Positions 33,048 to 42,154 are shown, counted from the first letter of the stretch. The stretch: DNA of 49,884 nucleotides from Bryobacterales bacterium (GCA_025350625.1 JANXXL010000283.1:1-49884); one strand, 5' to 3'. Notes: generated by a model not told the origin, from the sequence alone. Program-made: numbers and translations.

Positions 33048-33060
33048 CGGTCATTGACCG
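33048..33060. promoter_or_regulatory. Palindromic candidate operator upstream of the TonB receptor gene
   Basis: CGGTCA-T-TGACCG is a 13-base perfect palindrome with a one-base centre, about 75 bases upstream of the receptor start on the minus strand. A dimeric regulator could bind it. No regulator gene adjoins, so the identity is unknown. Confidence 0.3.
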
Positions 33061-33096
33061 GTGTGTGACGGACTCAACTGATACCATTCTGCAAAC

Positions 33097-33486
33097 TTAT
33101 TTGGCAGGCTGGGCGATCGCCGAATTCGCTTTTCCGCCCAAAACCACTTTCCTCCCGCTGGCTACATGCGATCCGTCTCTGGCTGCGTAGCCCGTCACAA
33201 CTACACGGTCTCCGGGCTTTACGGAATCAACCTTCCATCCTTCCCTCAGCAACCCGTTGGGGCTGGCAAGCTCCATTTCCCAGTTCGCAAGGTTACCGCT
33301 TTCGTCCTTCACGTCTATATTCAACAGGACGTGAGGATTCTTCCACGAAAGCTTGGTAACGATGCCGTAAAAAGTCACCGGGCGGGTCTCATCGAATTCG
33401 ACTTTAAAGGAGTGGTGGGCCAGGACCGGCATTGCCGCTGACAGAATTCCGACCAAGGCTATCCATGCAGTTCGCTTGATTCTCAC
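33097..33486 (-). CDS. Secreted DUF6152-family protein
   Basis: 129 residues with a signal peptide (MRIKRTAWIALVGILSAAMP, then VLA) and the domain hallmark HHSFKVEFDETRPVTFYGIV, followed by TKLSWKNPHVLLNIDVKDES, NWEMELASPNGLLREGW and GDRVVVTGYAARDGS. This is the DUF6152 pattern, an OB-like beta fold of unknown role that is abundant in secreted acidobacterial proteins, with the two His right after the signal cleavage site. It is probably periplasmic and may bind a metal through the HH pair. It stands alone between the receptor promoter region and the RND gene, on the same strand as both. Confidence 0.78.
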   Translation of the reverse strand: MRIKRTAWIALVGILSAAMPVLAHHSFKVEFDETRPVTFYGIVTKLSWKNPHVLLNIDVKDESGNLANWEMELASPNGLLREGWKVDSVKPGDRVVVTGYAARDGSHVASGRKVVLGGKANSAIAQPAK

Positions 33487-33584
33487 GCGACACCTCCAAA
33501 GTCAGTTTCCTCTATACGCGCATTGGCTGGCTGCCCTGATTATAGCCGAGACTTTCACGGTGGGCTCGCTAACGACACGAGGAC

Positions 33585-36500
33585 CTAACGCAAGGCCGGT
33601 TGTTGCTCGGCCATGGTCCGGGCGCTTGCCTTGCGCGTAGCCTTGCGCCCTGATCCCGTAAAGCGCTCCATGTAAATGTAAATCACCGGGGTGATGTAAA
33701 GAGTCAGAAGCTGCGAGACCAGCAGACCGCCCACCACCGCCAGACCCAGCGGTCGTCGAGACTCTCCGCCCGCGCCAATGCCGAGCGCGATCGGCAAAGT
33801 GCCAACCAGCGCCGCCATGGTGGTCATCATAATGGGGCGGAAACGGACCAGGCAGGCTTCCAGAATCGCTTCCGCCGGAGGCAGGCCCAGGGTTCGTTGG
33901 GCTTCTACCGCGAAGTCGATCATCATAATCGCGTTCTTCTTGACGATTCCCACCAGCATGATAATGCCGACAAACGAAAAAATGTTCAGCTCATCCTTGA
34001 AAACCAGCAGAGTAAGCAGCGCTCCTAAACCCGCCGAAGGCAGACCGGACAAAATCGTCAACGGATGAATGAAGCTTTCATACAAGATCCCCAGGACCAG
34101 ATAGATCACCAGAATCGCCATCACCAGCAGCATTCCCATGTTGGTGAAAGAAGATTGGAAGGCAGCGGCCGTGCCCTGAAAAGCGGTGCGAATACTGGCC
34201 GGCAAGGTTTGGCGCGCGGCTTCTTCAATCCGTTCGGTAGCATCGCCCAGGGAAACGCCGGGAGCTAAATCAAAAGAGTAAGACACCGCCGGGGATTGGC
34301 CCAGATGGTTCACCGTCAGCGCGCCGACGCTATTGCGGGGCGTGGTCACGGAGTCCAATGGAACCAGTTTGCCGGTTTTGGATCGGACATAAAGCATGCG
34401 CAGCGCATTGGGGTCGCGCTGGAATTCGGGCAACAGCTCCATGATCACCTGGTAATCGTTAGTGGGCGTAAATATACTCGATACCTGTTTGGTTCCGTAA
34501 GCCTCAAACAACGCGCTCTCCACCTGGCTGGCGGTGACTCCCATGGTCGAGGCGCGATCGCGGTCGATATCCAGCATCACCTGAGGGCTGGCTATCTGGA
34601 GGTCGCTGTTCACGTCCGTCAAGCCAGGAATACGCTTCAGCACGTTTTCAAACTCCGCCGCGCTGTGATAGAGCTCGTCCAGATTCTGCCCCTCCAGTGT
34701 GAACACATACTGGCTGCGGCTGCCGAATCCGCCGATGCGCAAAGAGGGCGGGTTGGTCAGGAATGCCCGGCCGCCCGGAATACGGGCCAGCTTGGGACGA
34801 AATTCATTGATGATTTCGTCGACATTCAGTTGCCGTTCCTTGCGCGGCTTCAGGCGCAATTGCATGCGCCCGTTGTTGGAACTGCCATTCACGCTTACGC
34901 CCGACGCTTCCACATTCGGATCGTCCGCGATAATCTTCGCGATCTCGCGCCCGCTCTTTTCCATCACGTCATAAGAGGCGTCCTGAGGGAACTGGATCTG
35001 CCCGTCGATATTGCCGGTGTCGGTGCTGGGAATGAAACCCGTGGGGACCAGCCGGTAAACCATCACCGTCGCCACCAAGGTAGCGACGCCGACCAGCAGC
35101 ATCACGAAGCGATAGCGGATCACGCGGCGGAGCGTCCAGCCATAAGTGTCCCGCCAAGCGTCGAAAACCCGCTCCGTGGCGCGGAACAGGAAGTTATGCC
35201 GCTCGCTGGGAGGCCGCAAAAAGCGGCTGCACAGCATGGGCGTCAAGCTGAGTGAGACGATGCCGGAAATGATAATCGCCGACATGATGACCACCGCAAA
35301 CTCGTGAAACAAGCGCCCGACAATGCCCTTCATGAACAGCACTGGAATGAATACGGCCGCGAGCGACAGCGTCATCGAGAGCACGGTAAAGCCGATCTCC
35401 CGGCCGCCTTCGAGCGCCGCCTCAAAGCGCGGTTTTCCCATTTCCATGTGCCGCACAATGTTTTCAAGCACCACGATGGCGTCATCCACCACAAAGCCCA
35501 CCGCGAGTGTAAGGGCCATCAGCGAGAGGTTGTCCACCGTATAACCGAACAGCGACATCATCGCGAAGGTTCCGACGATAGACAAGGGCAGCGCCAGGCT
35601 GGGAATCAAAGTCGCTGAAACATTGCGCAGGAACAGAAAGATCACCAGCACCACCAGTACGATTGCCAGCACCAGCGTGAACTTCACGTCATGCACCGAT
35701 TCGCGAATCGCCTGCGAGCGGTCCGCCAGCACGTCCAAGTTGATGGACGGCGGAAGCTGAGCCCGGAAAGAAGGCATCAGCTTCAGGATGTTGTCGACAA
35801 TCTCTACAGTATTGGTGCCCGGCTGGCGCTTGACCTCCAGCATGATCGAGCTGCGCAGGTTATACAGGCTCAGGCTCTTGTCATTTTGCACCCCGTCGAT
35901 GACGCGGCCGAGATCCTGCAATCGCACCGGAGAACCGTTTCTGAACGCCACAATGAGCGGCCGGTATTCGGCGGCGCTATTGAGCTGACCGTTAGCCTGC
36001 ACCGTGAAAGCCTGGTGGGAGCCCCACAACGTGCCGGTGGGCAAATTCGCATTATGCTGATCGACGGCCGTCGAAACATCGTCCAGGCTGATCTGCCGGT
36101 TGACTAGCTTGTTCGGATCCAGTTGCACGCGGACCGCATATCTTGAAACACCCCCGCCTCCTCCGCCGCCGCCGCCGCCAAAAGTGGCCACCTGCGAAAC
36201 GCCATTGATAGTGGAAACTTGCGGTGCGATGAGAGTCTCCGCATACTCGTCAACCGCCGAAGGCGACAAGGTGACGGAATTCAAGGAGAGGTGAAGAATC
36301 GGCCGATCCGCGGGATTCAGCTTATTCATTGACGGCGGATTGGGCATTCCGGGCGGAAGTCTTCGGGAAACCGCCGCAATTCCATTGGTGACATCCGCCG
36401 CGGCGGAATCGATGTCGCGTTCGAGCGCAAACTGCAACATCAGGAAAGAAAATCCGCGCTGGCTCGAGGAAGTCATGTTGTCCAACCCGGAGATGGTTGA

Positions 36501-36713
36501 AAATTGCCGCTCGAGAGGCGCCGCCACTGACGATGCCATCGTCTCCGGACTCGCGCCAGGGAGACTCGCCTGCACCATGATGATGGGGAAATCGATTACC
36601 GGAAGGTCGTTGACCGGAAGCGACCGGTAGGCCACCGTGCCGAAGATCAGAATTGCGATCATCAGCAGCGCCGTCATAACCGGCCTGCGAATAAAAAGTT
36701 CGGTCAAATTCAC
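33585..36713 (-). CDS. RND-family efflux permease (MdtB/MdtC-like)
   Basis: The GTG at 36713 with GGGAGGGTTGAG upstream begins NLTELFIRRPVMTALLMIAI; the frame continues to 36839 but without family sequence. About 1042 residues, the expected length, with twelve membrane helices in two halves. The first porter domain has RLPPGMPNPPSMNKLNPADR and RQPGTNTVEIVDNIL. Helix 4 carries the proton-relay DD motif (VGFVVDDAIVVLEN), and the second half repeats GIVKKNAIMMIDFAVEAQRT and PRNSVGALTVNHLGQSPAV. The MdtB/MdtC group exports amphiphilic compounds such as bile salts with a periplasmic adaptor and TolC; neither is next to it here. A ten-Gly tract sits in the first porter domain (see 36150-36179). Confidence 0.88.
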   Translation of the reverse strand: MNLTELFIRRPVMTALLMIAILIFGTVAYRSLPVNDLPVIDFPIIMVQASLPGASPETMASSVAAPLERQFSTISGLDNMTSSSQRGFSFLMLQFALERDIDSAAADVTNGIAAVSRRLPPGMPNPPSMNKLNPADRPILHLSLNSVTLSPSAVDEYAETLIAPQVSTINGVSQVATFGGGGGGGGGGVSRYAVRVQLDPNKLVNRQISLDDVSTAVDQHNANLPTGTLWGSHQAFTVQANGQLNSAAEYRPLIVAFRNGSPVRLQDLGRVIDGVQNDKSLSLYNLRSSIMLEVKRQPGTNTVEIVDNILKLMPSFRAQLPPSINLDVLADRSQAIRESVHDVKFTLVLAIVLVVLVIFLFLRNVSATLIPSLALPLSIVGTFAMMSLFGYTVDNLSLMALTLAVGFVVDDAIVVLENIVRHMEMGKPRFEAALEGGREIGFTVLSMTLSLAAVFIPVLFMKGIVGRLFHEFAVVIMSAIIISGIVSLSLTPMLCSRFLRPPSERHNFLFRATERVFDAWRDTYGWTLRRVIRYRFVMLLVGVATLVATVMVYRLVPTGFIPSTDTGNIDGQIQFPQDASYDVMEKSGREIAKIIADDPNVEASGVSVNGSSNNGRMQLRLKPRKERQLNVDEIINEFRPKLARIPGGRAFLTNPPSLRIGGFGSRSQYVFTLEGQNLDELYHSAAEFENVLKRIPGLTDVNSDLQIASPQVMLDIDRDRASTMGVTASQVESALFEAYGTKQVSSIFTPTNDYQVIMELLPEFQRDPNALRMLYVRSKTGKLVPLDSVTTPRNSVGALTVNHLGQSPAVSYSFDLAPGVSLGDATERIEEAARQTLPASIRTAFQGTAAAFQSSFTNMGMLLVMAILVIYLVLGILYESFIHPLTILSGLPSAGLGALLTLLVFKDELNIFSFVGIIMLVGIVKKNAIMMIDFAVEAQRTLGLPPAEAILEACLVRFRPIMMTTMAALVGTLPIALGIGAGGESRRPLGLAVVGGLLVSQLLTLYITPVIYIYMERFTGSGRKATRKASARTMAEQQPALR
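36150..36179. repeat. Triplet repeat encoding ten consecutive glycines in the RND permease
   Basis: On the minus strand, five GGC codons followed by GGA GGA GGC GGG GGT encode Gly10 between QVATF and VSRYA. The pure GGC half is a potential slippage site; gain or loss of a base would shift the frame of the transporter early in the gene. Confidence 0.85.
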
Positions 36714-36875
36714 GGTCTCAACCCTCCCGTCGTGGGGATGCGGACAAACGGCTCCGGCGAAGGGAACACGGTAATCACATATAATAGTACTCGATTCGAT
36801 GCAAGCACATGCTCCGCCAAATGGCAGGGAATGCGCCATAAAGAGACGCTTCGTGAGCTTCGGATTACCCGCGAA

Positions 36876-37568
36876 CTAACGAGCCAGAAGCAAGTTCACA
36901 GTGGCCGTTTGGGGCACGCCTCGAAGAACCGTCCCCCGGGGCAGAGAAACAGGTCTGCGGAACCAGAAAGGATGGCTATACGCAGGTTTATACGGCTGTA
37001 GCCAGAGCAGTGGCTGGATGCTCCCATCGGGCAGTTCTGCGGTAATCTGGAAAGAAGAATCGCCCGCTATTTTTTGGGGCTGTATGCCAGATAACTTTAG
37101 CGAATTCAATAACTTGTAGTCTCCGCTGAACGCCAACTGCTGCGACCCGTGAGGGACCGCAGCCGGCGGAACCGGTGCGGCTACCGGGGGCAGATCTTTG
37201 GGTTCTCCCTCGGGAGCGCCCCCCTCCACCCAATCGGCCACCAGTTCAATCTGTTCGGGGGTCAGCGCCTGGTCGTCGCGAAATTCTCCAAAACCCTTCA
37301 CCGCGCCCCACGGCGGCATGCGCCTTTCGAGCACTTCCTCCTGCATGGCTTTCGCCCACGGCCGCGCTTCGTCATAAGTCATTAATGAGAACGCGCTCCC
37401 GCCCTCGCGATGGCAGCTTTCGCAGCGGGCGTGGACGATACGAATAATCTCCCGGTCGAAGGTGATTTTGGTGGTGATGACGTCATGGCCCCACGCCACA
37501 TTGGCCAGGTTAGCCAAACCGGCCAGGAGCGCCCACGAAAAGATCGACTGGATACCGCGGCGTTCCAT
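36876..37568 (-). CDS. Secreted monohaem cytochrome c-like protein
   Basis: On the minus strand the ATG at 37568, with GGAGGCGGGGC upstream, precedes a signal peptide (IQSIFSWALLAGLANLANVA). About 230 residues. One haem motif lies in ARCESCHREGG, followed by SLMTYDEARPWAKAMQEEVL and ERRMPPWGAVKGFGEFRDDQ, nearly matching the N-terminal cytochrome domain of the protein at 3556-4932 (RPWAKAMKTAVASRKMPPW). The Met in this RMPPW segment is a candidate distal haem ligand. After it comes a Pro-rich linker and a small beta domain (LPDGSIQPLLWLQPYKPAYS) in place of the copper monooxygenase-like domain. It is a short paralogue, probably a periplasmic electron carrier. Confidence 0.72.
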   Translation of the reverse strand: MERRGIQSIFSWALLAGLANLANVAWGHDVITTKITFDREIIRIVHARCESCHREGGSAFSLMTYDEARPWAKAMQEEVLERRMPPWGAVKGFGEFRDDQALTPEQIELVADWVEGGAPEGEPKDLPPVAAPVPPAAVPHGSQQLAFSGDYKLLNSLKLSGIQPQKIAGDSSFQITAELPDGSIQPLLWLQPYKPAYSHPFWFRRPVSLPRGTVLRGVPQTATVNLLLAR

Positions 37569-37638
37569 ACCGGTTGCCCCGCCTCCTCCTACTTCAGAGT
37601 ACACGCTCTGCGCGGCGACGCCTCCTGTCGAGGAGCGA

Positions 37639-39003
37639 CTAGTCTTGGGAAGCAGGAAGTTCCGCTCGCGCTGTCGATTCAGCCGCCAGCACCGAGCGCT
37701 TCGCCAGCCAGTCGATATGGTGAGAAGCGGTGACTTTATATTGCTTGGTATACGACTCGTGATTTCGTTCCACGTCTTCCAGGCGATAAATATAGTTCAC
37801 CATCAACCCCGCGGAACGTCGGATTCCTGCGCTCGAAGTATCGCCCAACCAGTTGATTCGCTCCAGGCGTGCGCCATTTCGCAGGTGGAAACGCGCCACC
37901 GGATCCAACGGCTCCTTCCCTTGTTTCGCGTAAAGCAGATAATAGGCGCATAACGGCTCGAGTTGACGCCGCAACCGCTCACTGAGCATCCGGTCGTCCA
38001 GCCATTCGGACCCGTCCAGTAGGGCCACCGCAGGGCCCAGCTTTTGCCAGTGCCGCACCTCGCTTTCGACCATTTGCTGGAGCCATGCGCGGAACCCCGG
38101 AACCGGCGAAAGAGTAGCAAATTTTCTTAAGCGCGGAAATTCTGCGCCCAGATTTTCCGCGACGCGCTTGATCAGGAAACTGCCAAACGGTACGCCCCGT
38201 AGTCCGGGGTGGCAGTTGGTGATCGAATAGAAGATCGCACAGTCGGCCTCTTGCGGATCGGAAATCGGCGAAAGAGGATCCACCAGCGGCTGGACGGCCG
38301 CGCTCATGCCGCGGGTGAGCGCCACCTCGATGAAGATGATCGGTTCACCCGGCAGCGCCGGATGGAAGAACGCGTAACAACGCCGGTCTGCCTGCAAGCG
38401 GCGCTGCAGATCGGACCATCCCTGGATCGCATGCACCGCTTCAAACTGGATCAGCTTTTCGAGCACATTCGCAGGCGTCGTCCAATCGATGCGCTGCAAA
38501 GATAAAAAGCCGCGATTGAACCACGAAGCCAGCAGGTGCGCGAGATCGGCTTCGATGGCGGTCCACTGCGGGTGGTTGCGGGTTTCGTCGAGCAGATCGC
38601 GCCGCATATTCACCAGCATTCGCGTGCCGCCGGGCGCCATATTGAGGCGCCGGAACAGCTCCTGCCGGGGCGGTTCGACAATGCGCTGCAGCTCGGCGAG
38701 ATTGGCCGCGGAGGGATCGTCCCGATAGGCCTCGCCGCGGAGGCCGACCTCGTCGGGATCGGGAGAAAACTCCCTCACCAGCGTATCGAAAAAGGCATGC
38801 CGCGAAGCTGCATCGAGGGAGTCGTAAGAGAGCTGGGCTTGGCTCGCCAGATGGACCCCGGAAACTTCGCCCCGTTCCGACATCAGGCTATGACACAGCT
38901 TAGTGAGCTGCTGGACAGATCGCGAACTGCTGCGTGAGAGAGCCTTGGCCGTGCTCCCTGGGAAACCCATCAATTTCGCGAAGTTCACTCGATTCGCTCC
39001 CAA
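37639..39003 (-). CDS. Malonyl-CoA decarboxylase
   Basis: A 454-residue cytosolic protein from a TTG at 39003; a GTG at about 38988 is an alternative. An all-helical N-terminal region (LSRSSSRSVQQLTKLCHSLM, NMAPGGTRMLVNMRRDLLDE) precedes the catalytic domain: PALPGEPIIFIEVALTRGMS, AIFYSITNCHPGLRGVPFGS, FLIKRVAENL, LSPVPGFRAWL and CAYYLLYAKQGKEPLDPVAR, then FHLRNGARLERINW. The Ser/His pair of the acetyltransferase-like catalytic core lies in SITNCHPGLRGVPFG and FHLRNGA. The enzyme turns malonyl-CoA into acetyl-CoA and CO2. Malonyl-CoA synthetase (matB) and a malonate transporter, its usual partners, are not adjacent, so it may dispose of excess malonyl-CoA. Confidence 0.85.
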   Translation of the reverse strand: MGANRVNFAKLMGFPGSTAKALSRSSSRSVQQLTKLCHSLMSERGEVSGVHLASQAQLSYDSLDAASRHAFFDTLVREFSPDPDEVGLRGEAYRDDPSAANLAELQRIVEPPRQELFRRLNMAPGGTRMLVNMRRDLLDETRNHPQWTAIEADLAHLLASWFNRGFLSLQRIDWTTPANVLEKLIQFEAVHAIQGWSDLQRRLQADRRCYAFFHPALPGEPIIFIEVALTRGMSAAVQPLVDPLSPISDPQEADCAIFYSITNCHPGLRGVPFGSFLIKRVAENLGAEFPRLRKFATLSPVPGFRAWLQQMVESEVRHWQKLGPAVALLDGSEWLDDRMLSERLRRQLEPLCAYYLLYAKQGKEPLDPVARFHLRNGARLERINWLGDTSSAGIRRSAGLMVNYIYRLEDVERNHESYTKQYKVTASHHIDWLAKRSVLAAESTARAELPASQD

Positions 39004-39097
39004 TACCCCTAAGCATCATAATAATCTACTCCGGCCTCGTCACGCATAGTTCCAGTTATGGGTAACCCCGATTCTGAATGCATTTGCACTTCAATTC

Positions 39098-39313
39098 GTG
39101 GAGCGGTCCGATCTCAGCACGCGCATGAGCGTCCGACGGTTCACCCGCCTAACGAATGGCTTTTCGAAGAAGTGGGAGAACCACTGGGCAGCGGATTGCT
39201 TGGGGTTCGCTTATTACAACTTCTGCCGGATTCATAAATCGTTGCGCGTCACGCCCGCGATGGAAGCGGGGATCACCGATCCTATGTGGGACGTTAGTGA
39301 ACTATTAGCGTAG
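39098..39313 (+). pseudogene. Fragment of an IS1-like transposase (C-terminal part)
   Basis: A 71-codon frame beginning ERSDLSTRMSVRRFTRLTNG and continuing FSKKWENHWAADCLGFAYYN, FCRIHKSLRVTPAMEAGITD. This is the conserved end of IS1-type DDE transposases (NLTMRxHxRRFTRLTNAFSKK and the H-K-S/T-L-R catalytic end). The first two-thirds of the transposase is absent, so it is a remnant. It lies at the boundary between malonyl-CoA decarboxylase and the odd low-GC gene that follows, marking a rearranged spot. Terminal repeats were not found. Confidence 0.75.
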
Positions 39314-39363
39314 TATTGTTGAAGGCGGCTACGGATTCTGCTGAAGTGTGGATTGACGAAGAG

Positions 39364-40224
39364 ATGGCTCTCAACAACGACCAATTGGATCGCAAGATCG
39401 AGAAATCGGACAAAGCCATAGCAAAGCTCGCAGAGCGTATAGCGGCAGTTGAGGGCCGGATAGCGGCACCGCCGAAGCAATTCAATCCGGTGGTTACTAC
39501 AGTTCTTGCCATCATAGGCGCAGCCGTTTTAGCCTTTTGGGGTTGGATCGCTACCACTCTCGTGCAGCATGGGAACACCTTGGCAGGTATTCGGCAGTCA
39601 CTTGTAAGCCTTGGTGTGAAGGTCGCCGCCAACAATCCAATTACTCCCAGTGGCCAGTCTGATGCGAAGATGATTCTCAGACAGGCACGAGAAGGTCAAA
39701 TACAAATTCCAGGACCAATCGTCGAACAGGCAGGAAAGAGTTTCATCGACGCAGCAAAGACCGAATCCACTGCTTGGGATGTTGCTTTGGATTTTGTTTC
39801 CTATCGTTCTCTTATAAACTCAAATTTTCTACCACTACTAGGGAAGCAAAGAGCCAGTTATGCCTTTCTGGCGCAAATTAAACCGATAAAGGGTGCGCCT
39901 TCTCCACTGGTTTTGGCTGCGGGATCGGCTCCTCCTGGCCGGGCGGCTCGGTTTGAACCACTGAATCCCGAAGTGATTGCACACGATCAGGACGAAGCCG
40001 CATACCTCATAGTCGATTTACACGGATTTAGCGTGGTGCTGGATAATATGCGGCTAAAGCACGTTATCTTAAAAAATGCACATGTAATGTATAGGGGCGC
40101 ACCAATTGACTTACAGGACGTTACCTTTGTGAACTGCTCCTTTGAGTTTGTGCGAGACGACAGAGGCCAACAGCTTGCGCAAGCCATACTCGCCACTCCC
40201 GCAGTAAATTATCAGATTACATAA
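39364..40224 (+). CDS. Membrane protein of unknown function with N-terminal coiled coil
   Basis: The ATG at 39364 has GAAGAG directly before it; the frame is open to a TTG at 39316. About 286 residues: a coiled coil (NNDQLDRKIEKSDKAIAKLA, ERIAAVEGR), one membrane helix (VVTTVLAIIGAAVLAFWGWI) and a larger domain with a late stretch of regular beta character (DNMRLKHVILKNAHVMYRGA, PIDLQDVTFVNCSFEFV) that recalls a short pentapeptide-like or beta-helix run. Base composition is lower in GC and codon use differs from neighbours. Together with the IS1-like fragment immediately upstream, this points to acquired DNA. No family is recognised. Confidence 0.6.
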   Translation: MALNNDQLDRKIEKSDKAIAKLAERIAAVEGRIAAPPKQFNPVVTTVLAIIGAAVLAFWGWIATTLVQHGNTLAGIRQSLVSLGVKVAANNPITPSGQSDAKMILRQAREGQIQIPGPIVEQAGKSFIDAAKTESTAWDVALDFVSYRSLINSNFLPLLGKQRASYAFLAQIKPIKGAPSPLVLAAGSAPPGRAARFEPLNPEVIAHDQDEAAYLIVDLHGFSVVLDNMRLKHVILKNAHVMYRGAPIDLQDVTFVNCSFEFVRDDRGQQLAQAILATPAVNYQIT

Positions 40225-40319
40225 AAGCAACGATTCTGTAATCCAAGCGAAAATCGAACTCAGACACTACCGCATTCCCCGCACTATCCAATCCACATCC
40301 GCGCGGGATAGAGTGAAGC

Positions 40320-40886
40320 ATGCGCCAAGGTAACTTATGGGTGATCCGCCACGGAGAAACGGAGTGGAGCGCTTCCGGCCGGCACACTTCGACCACCGAT
40401 CTGGCCTTGACAGCAGAAGGCGAACAAAAGGCTGCTGCTGTCGGGCGCATGCTGGCCGGGAAGACGTTTGCGCTGGTTTTGGCGAGCCCCTCGCGCCGCG
40501 CAATCGACACCTGCCGTCTGGCCGGATACAGCGCCGAGGTCACTGTGGATTTGCGCGAATGGGGTTACGGCGCCTACGAGGGGCTTACCACCGCGGAGAT
40601 TCAGGCCGAAAATCCCGGCTGGACCATCTGGACCGGCACCCCGCCGGGCGGAGAATCGGCAGAAGAAGTGGGCGCTCGCGCAGACCGCGTGATCGCCCGG
40701 GCCCTCGCGGCGCAAGGAGACGTCGCGCTCTTCGGACACGGGCACATGTCGCGCGTGCTGGCGGCGCGGTGGTTATCCATGGAACCGGCGGGCGGACGGT
40801 TGTTCGCCCTCTCGACCGGGTCGGTCAGCATATTAGGTTATGAGCGGGAGACGCGCGTACTGCAGATGTGGAATCGGACAACCTAG
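40320..40886 (+). CDS. Histidine phosphatase family protein (phosphoglycerate mutase-like)
   Basis: 188 residues. The catalytic RHG motif is WVIRHGETEWSASGRHTSTT with the phospho-accepting His, followed by LASPSRRAIDTCRLAGYSAE (Arg of the active site), LREWGYGAYEGLTTAEI, and the second His in LFGHGHMSRVLAARWL. This pattern belongs to the branch of acid phosphatases and cofactor-dependent mutases, including alpha-ribazole and SixA-like phosphatases. The substrate cannot be read. It is cytosolic and convergent with glgC, with a 7-base gap between stop codons. Confidence 0.83.
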   Translation: MRQGNLWVIRHGETEWSASGRHTSTTDLALTAEGEQKAAAVGRMLAGKTFALVLASPSRRAIDTCRLAGYSAEVTVDLREWGYGAYEGLTTAEIQAENPGWTIWTGTPPGGESAEEVGARADRVIARALAAQGDVALFGHGHMSRVLAARWLSMEPAGGRLFALSTGSVSILGYERETRVLQMWNRTT

Positions 40887-40893
40887 CAGTCGA

Positions 40894-42147
40894 TCACACC
40901 AGCATGGTGGCGATGTCAACCGCAGAGCGGTGGCCCTCGACGACAGCGATCCCGCTTTCGGTGACATGATAGAGCAAGCGGTCCTGCTGGATGTCGTAGC
41001 CGATAGAAGCGTCCTCGGGAACGTGCACGTTCTTATCCAGGATGGCGCGGCGCACGCGCGATCGGCGCCCGATCACACAATGATCGAACACAATCGAATC
41101 CTCTACCAGCGCGCCGGAGAGAACGCGCACTCCTCGTCCAATCACCGAATTGCGAACGGTTCCCCCGGATAGAATAGACCCGCCGGAGACGATCGAATCC
41201 GTGGCCTGTCCGGCATGGCCGGCCTCATCGAAAATGAATTTCGCCGGCGCGTCGAAATAACCGGCAGTTCTTAGCGGCCACTGCCGGTTATACAAGTTCA
41301 GCGCCGGAGTGGGCGACCGCAAATCCATACTCGCGGCGTAATAAGCGTCGATGGTTCCGACATCGCGCCAGTAAGGGTCCTGATTCAGCGGATCGCCGGG
41401 GATTTGATTGGTTTGAAAATCGTAGGCGAACATATCGGCGCGGCCGATCAGCCCTGGCAGAATATCGCGCCCAAAATCGTGCGAGCTGGATTCGTTAGCG
41501 GCGTCCGCATAGAGTTCGCGCAAAAGCAGGTCGGTCGAGAAAATGTAATTGCCCATCGAGGCGTAGACCCGCTCCGGATCGTCCGGCAGCGTAGGCGCAT
41601 CGGCGCGCTTTTCGTGAAATCCGACAATGCGCCCGTCATTCCCCGCTTCGATGACCCCGAACTCAGCGGCCTGGCTCTTATCAACCGGAATAGCTGCGAT
41701 GGTGGCCGCGGAGCGCTTGCGGACATGATAGTCGAGCATCGCCCGGATGTTCATACGGTAGATATGGTCGGCGCCGAAGATCATCACATAATGCGGATCG
41801 GCCTGTTCGATCAGATTGATATTTTGATGGATGGCGTCGGCCGTGCCGCGATACCACATCTCATCGGGGGAGCGCATTTGCGCGGGCACAGGGATCAGGA
41901 AGTGCTGCCGTAACAGGCCGCTGACTTCCCATCCGTCGCGCAGGTGCTGCAGCAAGGACTGACTCTTGAATTGAATCAACACATATGTCGAATAGATCCC
42001 GGAATTGATCAAATTGCTGAGCACGAAATCGACAATCCGGTAACGGCCGCCGAATGGCACCGCGGGTTTGGCTCGCTCTTTAGTGAGCGGGTAGAGCCGG
42101 GTCCCTTTCCCGCCTGCCAGCACGAATGCGAGAACGCGGGCTTCCAT
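40894..42147 (-). CDS. glgC: Glucose-1-phosphate adenylyltransferase
   Basis: A 417-residue enzyme. The N-terminal pyrophosphorylase signature is VLAGGKGTRLYPLTKERAKP with AVPFGGRYRIVDFVLSNLIN, followed by WYRGTADAIHQNINLI, IFGADHIYRMNIRAMLDYHV, FHEKRADAP, YWRDVGTIDAYYAA and the C-terminal left-handed beta-helix (SILSGGTVRNSVIGRGVRVL). It makes ADP-glucose from glucose 1-phosphate and ATP, the committed step of glycogen synthesis, and is allosterically regulated in most bacteria. It starts 7 bases after the unknown gene 42155-43081, itself 7 bases after aroF, so it may be transcribed from the aroF promoter. Confidence 0.93.
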   Translation of the reverse strand: MEARVLAFVLAGGKGTRLYPLTKERAKPAVPFGGRYRIVDFVLSNLINSGIYSTYVLIQFKSQSLLQHLRDGWEVSGLLRQHFLIPVPAQMRSPDEMWYRGTADAIHQNINLIEQADPHYVMIFGADHIYRMNIRAMLDYHVRKRSAATIAAIPVDKSQAAEFGVIEAGNDGRIVGFHEKRADAPTLPDDPERVYASMGNYIFSTDLLLRELYADAANESSSHDFGRDILPGLIGRADMFAYDFQTNQIPGDPLNQDPYWRDVGTIDAYYAASMDLRSPTPALNLYNRQWPLRTAGYFDAPAKFIFDEAGHAGQATDSIVSGGSILSGGTVRNSVIGRGVRVLSGALVEDSIVFDHCVIGRRSRVRRAILDKNVHVPEDASIGYDIQQDRLLYHVTESGIAVVEGHRSAVDIATMLV

Positions 42148-42154
42148 GGGTACC

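Noticed and set aside
34296-35255. 319-codon plus-strand frame opposite the RND permease
   Set aside because: Antisense shadow; the minus strand has the full transporter with conserved motifs.
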